DNA of 64,000 nt from Nocardia acidivorans NBRC 108247 (GTDB lineage Bacteria > Actinomycetota > Actinomycetes > Mycobacteriales > Mycobacteriaceae): assembly GCF_001625085.1 (NCBI RefSeq), contig NZ_BDAW01000034.1, forward strand, positions 1 to 64,000, written 5' to 3'. Both the position numbers and the translations under genes were made by a program. Every line of letters starts with the position of its first letter. Positions within the stretch are counted from its first letter, which is position 1. Below are positions 24,194-36,195 of the stretch, piece by piece. A model generated the notes under the pieces. That model was not told the origin of the DNA and searched no databases. It saw nothing but the letters and a program-made list of their open reading frames with translations.

Positions 24194-24605
24194 CACCGAT
24201 CTCCGCTCTCTCGCGCTATCACCTCACACCTGTCACCCCTGCACCGCAGCAACACGCCCGGCTGGGGCCGGGGGCGCGAAATCCATTGTGCGCCGGGTTT
24301 TCGTTGCCGCTGCGTTCGTCGACGCCGAGTGGCGGACGATCCTTCACCGGACGGTCATCGGCCGGTTACTCGCAAGACCTCGTTTGGACGAGGGACTGTA
24401 ACGAATGATGCAACCGTTATCGCTGCTAGTCAATCCATCACCCCGCAGGTCCGGAGGGATTTTCACAGCCGTAACCCGACAAGAGTGACCGATCATACGT
24501 TTCGGGCGGCACTTCGGACGCGAGCGCGTAACGGCCGCAACCGCATACACTTGCTGGCAGCACAGTCCAGCCCGCTGTGTGGTACCCGATCGTGAGGTGA
24601 GACGG
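24194..24605. other. 412-bp divergent control region without a gene
   Basis: The region separates the Stealth gene from the divergent PNPOx-like gene and should contain both promoters. A possible -10 (TACACT, near 24547) lies about 55 bp before the plus-strand start. I see no tRNA, long repeat or convincing small gene. Confidence 0.4.
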
Positions 24606-25097
24606 ATGGTAGCCGAAGCGCGGGAACGGCAAGAGTCTTCAACGGAAGGCCCGGAGACGGAACACCCCGAACTGAGCGTCCTGCCCGAGTGGCCGCTCGA
24701 CACCATCGCGGTCCTGGTGACCACCGATCCGAGCCCGCACGCCATTCCGGTCTCGTGGCCGGTGCGCGCCGGGGATCGGCGGATCCTGTTGAGCCTCAAG
24801 TCCGATCGCGGTTCCCTGGCGCGCCTGCGCGAGCGTCCGGCGGTGGCGCTGCTGATTCTGGGCGGCGGCAATGTGGCGCTCTGCGCGCGCGGGCAGGCGG
24901 AGATTCTCGCGGACCCGATGCCCGGTGCGGACGACTACACCGCGGTGGCGCTCGAGGTCGAGGTGATCGACGATCATCGGCAGTCCGCGTTCGCGGTGGC
25001 GGCCGGAATCCAGCGCAATGTGATCGATCCGACAGAATTGCGGTATCTGGAGAAACGGGTCGCGACGCTGAAATCCATGGCCGCCGAACGCAACTGA
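24606..25097 (+). CDS. PNPOx-like split-barrel protein (Rv0807-like)
   Basis: This 163-residue protein resembles the flavin- or F420-binding split barrel of the pyridoxamine-phosphate-oxidase-like superfamily: ILLSLKSDRGSLARLRERPA followed by VALLILGGGNVALCARGQAE. The ligand cannot be assigned. It occupies the place of Rv0807 in the conserved phosphodiesterase-Stealth-PNPOx block. The start ATG 24606 has GAGGTGAG about 6 nt upstream; an in-frame start at 24579 would add nine residues. The hydrophilic first 20 residues are rich in Glu and may be flexible. Confidence 0.65.
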   Translation: MVAEARERQESSTEGPETEHPELSVLPEWPLDTIAVLVTTDPSPHAIPVSWPVRAGDRRILLSLKSDRGSLARLRERPAVALLILGGGNVALCARGQAEILADPMPGADDYTAVALEVEVIDDHRQSAFAVAAGIQRNVIDPTELRYLEKRVATLKSMAAERN

Positions 25098-25244
25098 GCG
25101 GTCCGACTTCCCTCTCAATTCAGACATTCCAGACATGGTGTCGGAACCGCAACGCTCGCGGCGAAATGAACGCGCACAGCGGGTCCCCGGATCGACCATA
25201 ATCGGGAAGGGATGCGGTGTGAATGCGCCGCGGGGAAGGAGATC

Positions 25245-25820
25245 ATGTCTGTCAGCTTGGCCAAGGGTGGAAACGTTTCGCTCTCCAAACAGGCCCCGAA
25301 CCTCACCAAGGTCGCCGTCTGCCTGGGTTGGGACGTTCGCACGACCACCGGCGCGGATTACGACCTGGATGCCAGCGCGATGGCCTGCGGACCGAACCAG
25401 CGGGTGCTGTCGGATGCGCATTTCGTGTTCTACAACAATCTGCGCTCGCCGGAAGGCACCATCGAGCACACCGGTGACAATCTCACCGGCGCCGGTGACG
25501 GTGACGACGAGGTGATCAATGTCGACCTGGCAGCCATGCCCCCGACGATCACCAATATCTTCTTCCCGGTATCGATCCACGAGGCCGATATCCGCAGCCA
25601 GTCCTTCGGACAGGTCCGCAACGCCTACATTCGCGTGGTCGATGCCGTGACCAACTCCGAACTGGCCCGCTTCGACCTCACCGAGGACGCCTCCACCGAA
25701 ACCGCCATGGTCTTCGGTGAGCTCTACCGGCACGGCCCGGAATGGAAGTTCCGCGCCATCGGCCAGGGCTACGCCTCCGGCCTGGCCGGCATCGCCCGCG
25801 ACTACGGCGTCAACGTCTGA
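25245..25820 (+). CDS. terD: TerD family stress protein
   Basis: This 191-residue protein is a TerD-family calcium-binding stress protein, related to tellurite-resistance and CABP1 proteins. Family landmarks are MSVSLAKGGNVSLSK at the start, the VCLGWD strand, calcium-site acidic clusters YDLDASA and GDGDDE, and the end FRAIGQGYASGLAGIARDYG. It is the standard single-domain length. GGAGATC lies directly upstream of ATG 25245; the longer frame from 25212 is not needed. It stands alone; no terB, terC or terZ is near. Its role in unstressed cells is unknown. Confidence 0.92.
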   Translation: MSVSLAKGGNVSLSKQAPNLTKVAVCLGWDVRTTTGADYDLDASAMACGPNQRVLSDAHFVFYNNLRSPEGTIEHTGDNLTGAGDGDDEVINVDLAAMPPTITNIFFPVSIHEADIRSQSFGQVRNAYIRVVDAVTNSELARFDLTEDASTETAMVFGELYRHGPEWKFRAIGQGYASGLAGIARDYGVNV

Positions 25821-25833
25821 TCAGAGCGGATTA

Positions 25834-25909
25834 CCCCTGTCCTGATGTCCTAAATTTAGAGACACATTGCCCCTAATGTGTCCTAAAAATGAAGACATCA
25901 GGATAGGGG
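25834..25909. repeat. 76-bp nested inverted-repeat element
   Basis: Outer arms CCCCTGTCCTGATGTC (25834-25849) and GACATCAGGATAGGGG (25894-25909) match at 15 of 16 positions. Inside is a perfect 8-bp hairpin GACACATT/AATGTGTC (25861-25882) and a CTAAATTTAG palindrome (25850-25859). It is notably AT-richer than its surroundings. It starts 14 bp after the terD stop. It could be a terminator, a MITE-like element or an operator array. Confidence 0.7.
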
Positions 25910-25976
25910 GATCCACTTGCTCTTCCATACTCCGCCTGCGCGCAGAACTCCTCGAACCCTGAGAATATAGCGGCGC

Positions 25977-26008
25977 TGTGTCGCCAACTATGCTAGTTTG
26001 GCGACACA
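25977..26008 (+). promoter_or_regulatory. TetR operator, perfect 11-bp inverted repeat
   Basis: TGTGTCGCCAA (25977-25987), 10 bases, then TTGGCGACACA (25998-26008). It lies 26 bp before the TetR gene start, over the probable -10 (TATGCT-like, near 25989), so the regulator most likely represses its own operon. Confidence 0.75.
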
Positions 26009-26034
26009 GAGTTTCCAAGTTCGCGGGAGAGTCA

Positions 26035-26631
26035 ATGCCGAAGATCGATGCGGCGACCGTGGCCGAGCATCGGGCCAATCAGGAGGATGCGCTGCTGGGG
26101 GCGGCTCGTGAACTGTTGCTGAGTAAGGGCCGCGGGGCGGTTACGCCCGCCGCGGTCGGGGCCGCGGCCGGGCTGGCTCGAAGCAGCGTTTACAAGTACT
26201 TCCGCTCCGGGGAGGAGATTCTGGAGCGGATTGTGGGCAATGCGTTCGCGGATTGGGCGGCGGTCGTTCGGGAGGCCGTCGACGCGGTCGACGGAGCGGA
26301 TCGGCGAGTTGCGGCTTATGTGCGAACTTCGTTGGCGCTGGCGGGGTCCGGGGCGCATCGGGTCGCGGTGCTCGGGGGTGGGGTGCCGCGCGACGAGGGG
26401 GCGCGGGAGCGCATCGCGAGAGCGCATCGGATGCTTGCCGAACCGCTTCGGGAGGCGCTGGCCGAACGCGGGGATCCTGATCCGGCCCTGACGGCGGATC
26501 TGATCGACGGGGCGATCGGGCGGGCCATCGATCGACTCGACGCCGGGGCCGATTTCCGGCATGTGCGGCGCCTCACCATGGCTTTCGTCGAGCGCGCGGT
26601 GGGGATCGACTCACAACTTCGGGAGAATTGA
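26035..26631 (+). CDS. TetR family regulator of the adjacent monooxygenase-like gene
   Basis: This 198-residue regulator has an N-terminal TetR helix-turn-helix (LLGAARELLLSKGRGAVTPA, then GLARSSVYKYFRSGEEILER) and a variable ligand-binding C-terminal domain. GGGAGA lies 6 nt before ATG 26035. A perfect palindrome covers its promoter, which argues for autoregulation. The stop overlaps the next start as TGATG, so the regulator and the small monooxygenase-like protein are made together. The inducer is unknown. An upstream in-frame start at 25978 would sit inside the operator and is unlikely. Confidence 0.87.
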   Translation: MPKIDAATVAEHRANQEDALLGAARELLLSKGRGAVTPAAVGAAAGLARSSVYKYFRSGEEILERIVGNAFADWAAVVREAVDAVDGADRRVAAYVRTSLALAGSGAHRVAVLGGGVPRDEGARERIARAHRMLAEPLREALAERGDPDPALTADLIDGAIGRAIDRLDAGADFRHVRRLTMAFVERAVGIDSQLREN

Positions 26632-26927
26632 TGTTCGTCGTGATCAATGAGCTGTTCGTGGCGCAGGCGAACGAGCCCGTGTTCGAACGAAATTTCGCCG
26701 CGTCCATGCACGGAACACTCACCGGCGTACCGGGATTGACGGCCGCTCGACTGCTACGGCCGAGGCAGGACGGGCGCGGATATCTCTCCGTGCTCGAGTT
26801 CACCGATGAGGCAGCGTATTCCGCGTTCCTCGAGAGCGAGGCTTTCACCGCCGCCCACCATTGGCCGGATCACGCGCCCATCGACAGCAGCCGACTGACC
26901 ACCTATGAGACCGTCACCCGGGTGTAG
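26631..26927 (+). CDS. Antibiotic biosynthesis monooxygenase-fold protein, IsdG/MhuD-like
   Basis: This 98-residue protein has the dimeric ferredoxin-like ABM fold. Aligned by eye with MhuD/IsdG haem-degrading enzymes, the catalytic Asn is kept (VVINELFV, N6 region), a His sits in the expected place (FTAAHHWPDHAP), but the third residue, normally Trp, is Phe (SVLEFTDEAAY). So it may be a haem monooxygenase variant, a quinone or aromatic monooxygenase, or inactive. It is co-translated with a TetR regulator (TGATG overlap) that has a strong operator. GGGAG lies 5 nt before the ATG. Confidence 0.65.
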   Translation: MFVVINELFVAQANEPVFERNFAASMHGTLTGVPGLTAARLLRPRQDGRGYLSVLEFTDEAAYSAFLESEAFTAAHHWPDHAPIDSSRLTTYETVTRV

Positions 26928-26933
26928 CCGCGG

Positions 26934-27638
26934 TCAGTTGAGCTGGCGGATCTTGGCGGCTATGCGGTCCGCGACGGCGGCGGAGGTGCGGGCGTCGGCG
27001 TAGGAGCAGCTGGAGACCTCGATGAGGGCATTGCCCTGGGTGCGCATGGTGTCCGAGCAGACCCAGGTGCTGCCGCTGGAGGAGACGGTCCAATCGACCG
27101 AGACGGCGGCGGGGTCGGTGTTGTGCGAGACGGCCGTGACGCGCAGGACGCTCGGCTTGTCCTTGGAGTCCTTGGGCGTATTGGTCACGTCCTTGTCCTT
27201 GCACTGCGCGAGCACGTCCCGGTAGTGGCCGACCATGGATTCGGCCACCAGGAAGTTCTTATAGGTGGAGACGGTCTGGTAAATCGCGTGCTGATAGTTG
27301 TCGTCCGCCTCGCGGAATGAGCGCAGCCGGAAGCCATTCCACTTCTCGCCGTAGGTGTCCAGATCGGCGGTGTACATCATGGGGGCGCACTCGGCGGGCG
27401 AATAGGTGAAGTTCGGAACGGTCGGGACCGTGTTCTCGAACCGCTGGGTGAGGGCGGTGGAGGCGACGATCTTGCCGACATCGTCGAGCGAGAGCATGAC
27501 GTCGGAGATCTTGTCCGGCGTCAGGCGGGCCATTTTCACCACCACCGGATCGGGGGACGCCACACCGCTCACGACTTTGCCGCAGCCCGTCACCGTGAAC
27601 AACAGCGCCAGACCGATGGCGACCGCACGCCCCCGCAT
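26934..27638 (-). CDS. Lipoprotein with PknH_C-like sensor domain
   Basis: This 234-residue lipoprotein has a signal peptide with the lipobox TVTGC (Cys about 18) and a domain like the extracellular sensor of the kinase PknH. Four cysteines in the family pattern (ECAPMM, AQCKD, WVCSD, SSCSYAD) can form two disulfides, and the central segment LDTYGEKWNGFRLRSFREAD is characteristic. Such stand-alone domains are common in Mycobacteriales; their ligands are not established. GAGGAGGGG lies just upstream of ATG 27638. A longer frame to 27824 would overlap mazG and encode no signal peptide at its start, so it is rejected. Confidence 0.8.
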   Translation of the reverse strand: MRGRAVAIGLALLFTVTGCGKVVSGVASPDPVVVKMARLTPDKISDVMLSLDDVGKIVASTALTQRFENTVPTVPNFTYSPAECAPMMYTADLDTYGEKWNGFRLRSFREADDNYQHAIYQTVSTYKNFLVAESMVGHYRDVLAQCKDKDVTNTPKDSKDKPSVLRVTAVSHNTDPAAVSVDWTVSSSGSTWVCSDTMRTQGNALIEVSSCSYADARTSAAVADRIAAKIRQLN

Positions 27639-27747
27639 TGCCCCTCCTCTGAACCCGAAACAGCAGAAGCATAGCGGGCGGCGACCACGAACCGCCCGGC
27701 CGATAGGCGGCGATCGGGTTACGGCGAAGTGCCGGGCGGTCGGTGCG

Positions 27748-28508
27748 TCAGGCCCCCGGCCAGAACTCGCGCCACTGCGCCGCGGTGAGAGGAAGACGTT
27801 CGCCGCGAGCGACTTCCGCCGCATCCTCGGCGGCGCGAATATCGGCGGCGAAGGCGAGGGTGGCCTTGCGCAGGCGCTCCTCGGCGCTCCCCGGACCGCC
27901 GAGGTCGACCACGCGCAGCGCCATCGGAATCAACTCGTCCGGCAGCCCGGCCTTACCGCTGCGCGAGCGCACCTTCTCCGCCAGCGCCAATGCGGGCTGC
28001 GCCATGGCGATACCGTCCAGACAGGAGCGGCGCGACTTCTCGGAGGTCTTGCGCTCCTCCCACGCCGCCTCCTGCGCGGCGATCTTGGATTCGATATCGG
28101 CGGCCGGATCGATACCGTCGTCGAGCAGGTGCGGACTGCGATGGGTCAGCTTGGCGACCAGCGCGGCCGCCACCTCGGCAACGGTGAATTCGCCTGCGGC
28201 CTCGGCGATTCGGGAGTGGAACAGCACCTGCAGGAGCAGATCGCCGAGCTCCTCGCGAATGGTTCCGGCATCACCGGCCTGGATCGCGTCGAGGAGTTCA
28301 TAGGTCTCCTCCAGCAGATACGGCCGCAGCGAATCGTGGGTTTGGGTGACCTCCCAGCCGCCGAATTTCCACAGCCGATCCATGACCTCGACAGCTTCCC
28401 CGAGCGCCTCCGCCATGCGAGCGGTATCGGCTCCCAGGTTCCCTCCCGACGAACCGGCGGCTCGATACCCCGACGCGAACCGGCCACCGCCGTTGCTGTC
28501 CGACGGGC

Positions 28509-28512
<4 letters not shown>
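27748..28512 (-). CDS. mazG: MazG family nucleoside triphosphate pyrophosphohydrolase
   Basis: This 254-residue enzyme hydrolyses (d)NTPs, including damaged nucleotides, to monophosphates. The MazG metal-binding signature is clear: LLEETYELLDAI followed by REELGDLLLQVLFHSRIA (EExxE and ExxD). It carries the C-terminal extension typical of actinobacterial MazG. The start ATG overlaps the mfd stop as ATGA, so it is translated from the mfd transcript. The mfd-mazG pair matches Rv1020-Rv1021. Its N-terminal 30 residues are glycine-rich and probably disordered. Confidence 0.9.
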
Positions 28513-32126
<3,614 letters not shown>

Positions 32127-32234
32127 GAGGCAGACTCCTGGACGCAGATCAGCGGTTCGGACAACCACCCGAGTTTAATCACGGGGACTGACGGCTTTCA
32201 CACAGACGCTGTCTCCACGTGCTTTCATGGCTGT

Positions 32235-32645
32235 ATGTCCTATTTGGCCGACCCTCGGGTGGACGCCTATATAGAGGGGCTACCCGAATGGCAGCGCACC
32301 ATCTGCCAAGAAGTGCGCGAGCTGGTGCACGCGGCGGACCCGGCGGTCCAGGAGACGATCAAGCGGACGGTCCAACCGTATTTCGTCCTCGACGGAAATA
32401 TCTGCGCCCTGCTGGGCGCCAGGAAGGCCGTGGACATCTTCCTCTACGACGGCGGCATAGTTCCCGACCCGCACGGCATCATCACCGGCGGCCACGAGAA
32501 CAAGACCGCCCGCATGATCGCCGTCCAGGAGGGCGAAACGCTCAACGCCCCAGCCCTTCTCGCCATGTTCAAACAGATCGTCGCCAACAACCGCGCGGGT
32601 GGCTGGCGACGACTCAAACGCGAGAATCCGGATATCCCCCGGTAA
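32235..32645 (+). CDS. DUF1801 (YdhG-like) domain protein
   Basis: This 136-residue cytosolic protein has the DUF1801 pattern: LPEWQRTICQEVRELVHAAD, then ETIKRTVQPYFVLDGNICAL, DIFLYDGGIVPDPHGIITGG and a C-terminal helix with NAPALLAMFKQIVANNRAGG. The function of the family is unknown; some members resemble iron-sulfur or frataxin-like folds. It lies between mfd and a regulator remnant, convergent with the latter. ATG 32235 starts the recognisable domain; a very long upstream extension in the same frame is only antisense to mfd. Confidence 0.8.
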   Translation: MSYLADPRVDAYIEGLPEWQRTICQEVRELVHAADPAVQETIKRTVQPYFVLDGNICALLGARKAVDIFLYDGGIVPDPHGIITGGHENKTARMIAVQEGETLNAPALLAMFKQIVANNRAGGWRRLKRENPDIPR

Positions 32646-32654
32646 CCGCCGCTG

Positions 32655-33302
32655 TCACTGCACGTAGCGGCGGAGACGCCTGGCGGCGAATTCCCTGAAG
32701 TACGCGACCTTTTCGTCCGGGACGATGGACGGGAGCAGGAAGTACCAGGCCCGTTCCATTCACGTCGCCATCTGATCGATGGTCTCGGTGCTGACCGCGA
32801 CCATATGGACGCCGGTGGTCACCTCCTGCAGCAGCAGGCCGATGGTCTCCGGATCCAGGTCGGGCTGCAAATCGCCCTGTGCGATAGCGCGTTCCGCGAG
32901 CAGCCGATGCGTCTCACCCCAGGTCTTGGCGATGTTCTCACCGGTGGCCCCGCGGTAGTCGCCGATCTGATGGGTCAGCTTGAGCATCGCCCCGACCATC
33001 GGATCGTTCATCGTCAAATCGGCCACCACATAGGTGATTCCGATGCACGCCTCCAGCGCGGGCACGCGCGGATCGAAGAAGCCCTGACACGCGCTGATCA
33101 GTCGCTCATTGCCCTGATCGACCACGGCGCGGGCCAGCTCCTCCTTGGAGCCGAAGTGAAAGTACAAGGCGCCCTTGGTCACATTCGATTGTGCGATGAT
33201 CTCGGACAGGGACGCGTTCGCGTACCCCAATCGGAGAAAGACATCGGCCGCGCCCGCGAGCACGGAATCGCGAGTGATCTCCGCACGCGCTTGCCTAGCC
33301 AT
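32655..33302 (-). pseudogene. Gamma-butyrolactone receptor-like TetR regulator with in-frame TGA
   Basis: The first 180 codons encode a ScbR/ArpA-type regulator: MARQARAEITRDSVLAGAAD, FLRLGYANASLSEI, and the recognition helix region NVTKGALYFHFGSKEELARAV. It then stops at TGA 32760-32762. The same frame continues without interruption for 34 more codons (MERAWYFLLPSIVPDEKVAY onward) to TGA 32655-32657. That tail looks like the normal end of this family (a W..LLP.IV motif). One codon change would restore a 215-residue protein, the usual family length. So this is a recent nonsense mutation, a functional truncation, or readthrough. No afsA-like synthase is in the window. Family receptors control secondary metabolism. 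Confidence 0.75.
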
Positions 33303-33331
33303 CAGATCCGCCTGTCATCAAACCAGCCATC

Positions 33332-33367
33332 CTGAAGTAGACCGACATCCCGAAGTTGACCGACATC
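33332..33367. repeat. Two 18-bp tandem repeats upstream of the butyrolactone-receptor-like gene
   Basis: Units 33332-33349 and 33350-33367 share 16 of 18 bases (core GAAGT-GACCGACATC). They lie 30-65 bp upstream of the regulator start and may be binding sites for it or for another regulator. Confidence 0.5.
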
Positions 33368-33510
33368 ACAGTTCGAACAGCACTCGAAGGATGGGTGAAC
33401 CGTACCACCCGGCTGCCGTATGCCAGTCGATTCGAGCATTCGACCCGTCCTCCATCGCAATTCACTGGTTAACTCTCCAGTTCCGCCGCTGTGCCACACC
33501 ATTTTCAGAC

Positions 33511-34173
33511 CTATAGGTCTCGTACGCCTTTGCCACTGGGCCATTCCGACGCCAGCTTGGGGTCGGCCTCCAGATGCGTGAGGCCGTTCCAGCACAGGTT
33601 CACCAGGTGCGCGGCGACCACTTCCTTCGAGGGTGATCGCACGTCCAGCCACCACGACGCCGCCGTTGCGACCATCCCCACCAGCGCTTGTGCGTACAGC
33701 GTCGCCAGACTCATATCCAAACCGCGACGCTCGAAATCACCGGCGAGTATGTGCGCCACCTGATTTACCGCTTCGTTCAACAGACTGGAGTAGGTGCCCT
33801 CGGCGGCGGAGGCCGGTTGATCTCGCACCAGGATGCGGAACCCGTCGGTGCGCTCCTCCATATAGGTGAGCAACGCCAGCGCCACCTGCTCGAGCCGCAC
33901 CCGCGACCGGTTCTGCGACAGCGACGCGGTGATCATCTCCAGCAGCGTGGACATCTCCCGATCCACCACGACGGCATACAAACCCTCCTTGCCGCCGAAG
34001 TGTTCGTACACCACGGGTTTGGACACCTGCGCCCGCTGCGCGATCTCCTCCACCGATGTCGCGTCGTACCCCCGCTCGGCGAACAGCGCCCGGCCGATCT
34101 CGATGAGCTGCTGCCGCCGCTGCGTCCCCGTCATCCGCGGACGCGACACCCGGCTGCCATCACCCGAAGTCAT
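33511..34173 (-). CDS. TetR family regulator (Rv1019-like)
   Basis: This 220-residue TetR regulator has the HTH region LIEIGRALFAERGYDATSVE then AQVSKPVVYEHFGGKEGLYA, and a C-terminal domain with the conserved-looking DGFRILVRDQPASA segment. It occupies the position of Rv1019, between mfd and glmU, and diverges from tRNA-Gln and glmU. GGGAGG lies upstream of ATG 34173. The target genes are unknown. The stop codon lies in a perfect 14-bp palindrome AGACCTATAGGTCT (33507-33520) that may aid termination. Confidence 0.85.
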   Translation of the reverse strand: MTSGDGSRVSRPRMTGTQRRQQLIEIGRALFAERGYDATSVEEIAQRAQVSKPVVYEHFGGKEGLYAVVVDREMSTLLEMITASLSQNRSRVRLEQVALALLTYMEERTDGFRILVRDQPASAAEGTYSSLLNEAVNQVAHILAGDFERRGLDMSLATLYAQALVGMVATAASWWLDVRSPSKEVVAAHLVNLCWNGLTHLEADPKLASEWPSGKGVRDL

Positions 34174-34513
34174 CGCCCCGCCTCCCTGTATGCCGTACGA
34201 ACGTCCTACAACTCAACCAGATGAGAAACAAACTGTCTCAGAGCGCCCCGCCGTCATCTGTCGGCTGGAACACCCGCCGATGCGAACGTCACGACTGCTC
34301 CCGTGAGATCGGGGTAACCCGGCGGGGACATCCGAAATCGACCAGGTCCCCACCGACGACCCGCCGGAAAAATCCCTGTTCACCCAGTGCTCGGCAAAAG
34401 ATTCGCGGAGGCGGTCCAGCAAAAATCGCGTGAAGGCGGGGGCATGTGCGAGTATCTACGCGCATGCCATAGAAACGCAGGTTCGGCGAACCGAACGGTC
34501 CGCCGGGTTGCAA
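34174..34513. other. 340-bp divergent control region
   Basis: This stretch separates the TetR gene (minus) from tRNA-Gln (plus) and must hold both promoters. Short frames exist but have no protein character. No strong repeat is seen. Confidence 0.4.
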
Positions 34514-34584
34514 TCCGCCGTAGTGTAATGGCAGCACCACTGATTTTGGTTCAGTTAGTTCAGGTTCGAGTCCTGGCGGCGGAG
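34514..34584 (+). tRNA. tRNA-Gln (anticodon TTG)
   Basis: The 71-nt gene folds with acceptor TCCGCCG/CGGCGGA and discriminator G, D arm around AATGGCA, anticodon stem ACTGA/TCAGT with loop TTTTGGT (anticodon TTG), and a T arm with CAGG-TTCGAGT-CCTG. CCA is not encoded. It lies just before glmU, as glnU does in M. tuberculosis. Confidence 0.95.
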
Positions 34585-34692
34585 CTCGCGAACGGGGTCA
34601 CTATGGTTGGCCCCGCACATCGCTGACGCAGCACAACTGTGGCCCAGCGCAACAAAGAACTCAGCACGATGACGCGCAGCCGAGGGAGATCC

Positions 34693-36195
34693 ATGCCACA
34701 GCAGACCGCCGTCGTCGTTCTCGCCGCCGGAGCCGGAACCCGAATGCGGTCCAAGACCCCCAAGGTGTTGCACCGGATGTCCGGCCGCAGCATGCTCGCG
34801 CACGCGCTGCATGCGGCGAACGAGATCGACCCGACGTACCTCATCACCGTGATCGGCCACGACCGCGAACAGGTCGGCGACGCGGTGGGCAAGGTGGGCG
34901 CAGAGCTCGGCCGCCAGATCATCCTGGCGGTACAGGAGGAACAGCGCGGCACCGGGCACGCCGTCCAGTGCGCGCTCACCGCGCTGCCGGAGGATTTCAC
35001 CGGGGACGTCCTGGTCACCTACGCGGATGTGCCGCTGCTGGACGGGCACACCCTGAACGCGCTCCTGGACGAGCATCGCAGTTATACCGAGCGCTCCGCG
35101 GTCACGGTGCTGACCTTCGCACCCGAGGATCCGAACGGCTACGGCCGCATCGTGCGCGATGCCGAGGGCCATCTGCTCGAGATCGTCGAGCACGCCGACG
35201 CCACCCCGGCCCAGGCCGCCATCGGCGAGGTCAACTCCGGCGTATACGTTTTCGACGCCGCGGTGCTGCGCGTGATGATCACCCGCATCGACACCGACAA
35301 CGCGCGCTACGAGCTGTACCTCACCGATGTGCTGAAACTCGCTCGCGAGGCCGGACATCCGGTGCACGGTGCGCGACTTCTGGACTCCGCCAAGGTGACC
35401 GGGGTCAATGACCGCGTGCAATTGGCCGATGCCGCGCGCACGCTGAACCGGTACATCGTGGAGCGGCATATGCGCGCCGGGGTCACCATCATCGATCCGG
35501 CCACCACCTGGATCGACGGCAGCGTGGTCATCGGCCGCGATGCGGTGATCAAACCGGGCGTACAACTGCTGGGCGACACCATCATCGGCGAGGACGCCGA
35601 GGTCGGACCCGATTCCACGCTCACCGATGTGGTCGTCGGCGAGGGTGCGAAGGTGGTGCGCACGCACGGCGAGAAGGCCAATATCGGCCCGGGCGCGAAT
35701 ATCGGCCCGTTCGCCTATCTGCGCCCCGGCACCTCGGTCGGCGAGGCCGGAAAGCTGGGCGCGTTCGTGGAGACCAAGAACGCGAAAATCGGCGCGCACT
35801 CCAAGGTTCCGCATCTGACCTATGTGGGCGACGCCACCATCGGCGAGCACAGCAACATCGGTGCGTCCAGCGTCTTCGTCAACTACGACGGCGTGCGCAA
35901 GCATCACACCGTGGTCGGATCGCATGTCCGCACGGGCAGCGACACCATGTTCGTCGCACCGATCACCGTGGGTGACGGCTCCTATACGGCGGCAGGTACT
36001 GTACTGCGCAGAAGCGTTCCACCGGGGGCTCTGGCGGTGTCGGGCGGAGCGCAACGCAATATCGACGGCTGGGTGCAGCGCAATCGCCCCGGCACCGATG
36101 CCGCCCGCGCGGCCGAGTCGGCTCTCGCGGGCAACTCGGACGAACCGAGCAAGACCGAGATATCCAACGAGCAAAAGGATGGCGAACGTCCGTGA
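34693..36195 (+). CDS. glmU: Bifunctional GlmU (glucosamine-1-phosphate acetyltransferase/UDP-GlcNAc pyrophosphorylase)
   Basis: GlmU makes UDP-N-acetylglucosamine, a precursor of peptidoglycan and arabinogalactan. The N-terminal uridyltransferase has VVVLAAGAGTRMRSKTPKVL with the catalytic-loop Arg and Lys, EEQRGTGHAVQ and TYADVPLL. The C-terminal left-handed beta-helix shows many hexapeptide repeats (TIIGEDAEVG, NIGPGANIGPFAYLRPGT) and the acetyl-CoA region around NYDGVRKHHTVVGSHVRTGS. The 500-residue length and variable Glu/Lys-rich tail are normal for Mycobacteriales. AGGGAGAT lies just upstream of ATG 34693; starts at 34639 and 34669 are less likely. Its stop overlaps the prs start. Confidence 0.96.
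   Translation: MPQQTAVVVLAAGAGTRMRSKTPKVLHRMSGRSMLAHALHAANEIDPTYLITVIGHDREQVGDAVGKVGAELGRQIILAVQEEQRGTGHAVQCALTALPEDFTGDVLVTYADVPLLDGHTLNALLDEHRSYTERSAVTVLTFAPEDPNGYGRIVRDAEGHLLEIVEHADATPAQAAIGEVNSGVYVFDAAVLRVMITRIDTDNARYELYLTDVLKLAREAGHPVHGARLLDSAKVTGVNDRVQLADAARTLNRYIVERHMRAGVTIIDPATTWIDGSVVIGRDAVIKPGVQLLGDTIIGEDAEVGPDSTLTDVVVGEGAKVVRTHGEKANIGPGANIGPFAYLRPGTSVGEAGKLGAFVETKNAKIGAHSKVPHLTYVGDATIGEHSNIGASSVFVNYDGVRKHHTVVGSHVRTGSDTMFVAPITVGDGSYTAAGTVLRRSVPPGALAVSGGAQRNIDGWVQRNRPGTDAARAAESALAGNSDEPSKTEISNEQKDGERP

Noticed and set aside
21998..24595. 865-codon plus-strand frame
   Set aside because: It overlaps the phosphodiesterase in another frame and is antisense to the Stealth gene, both clearly real.
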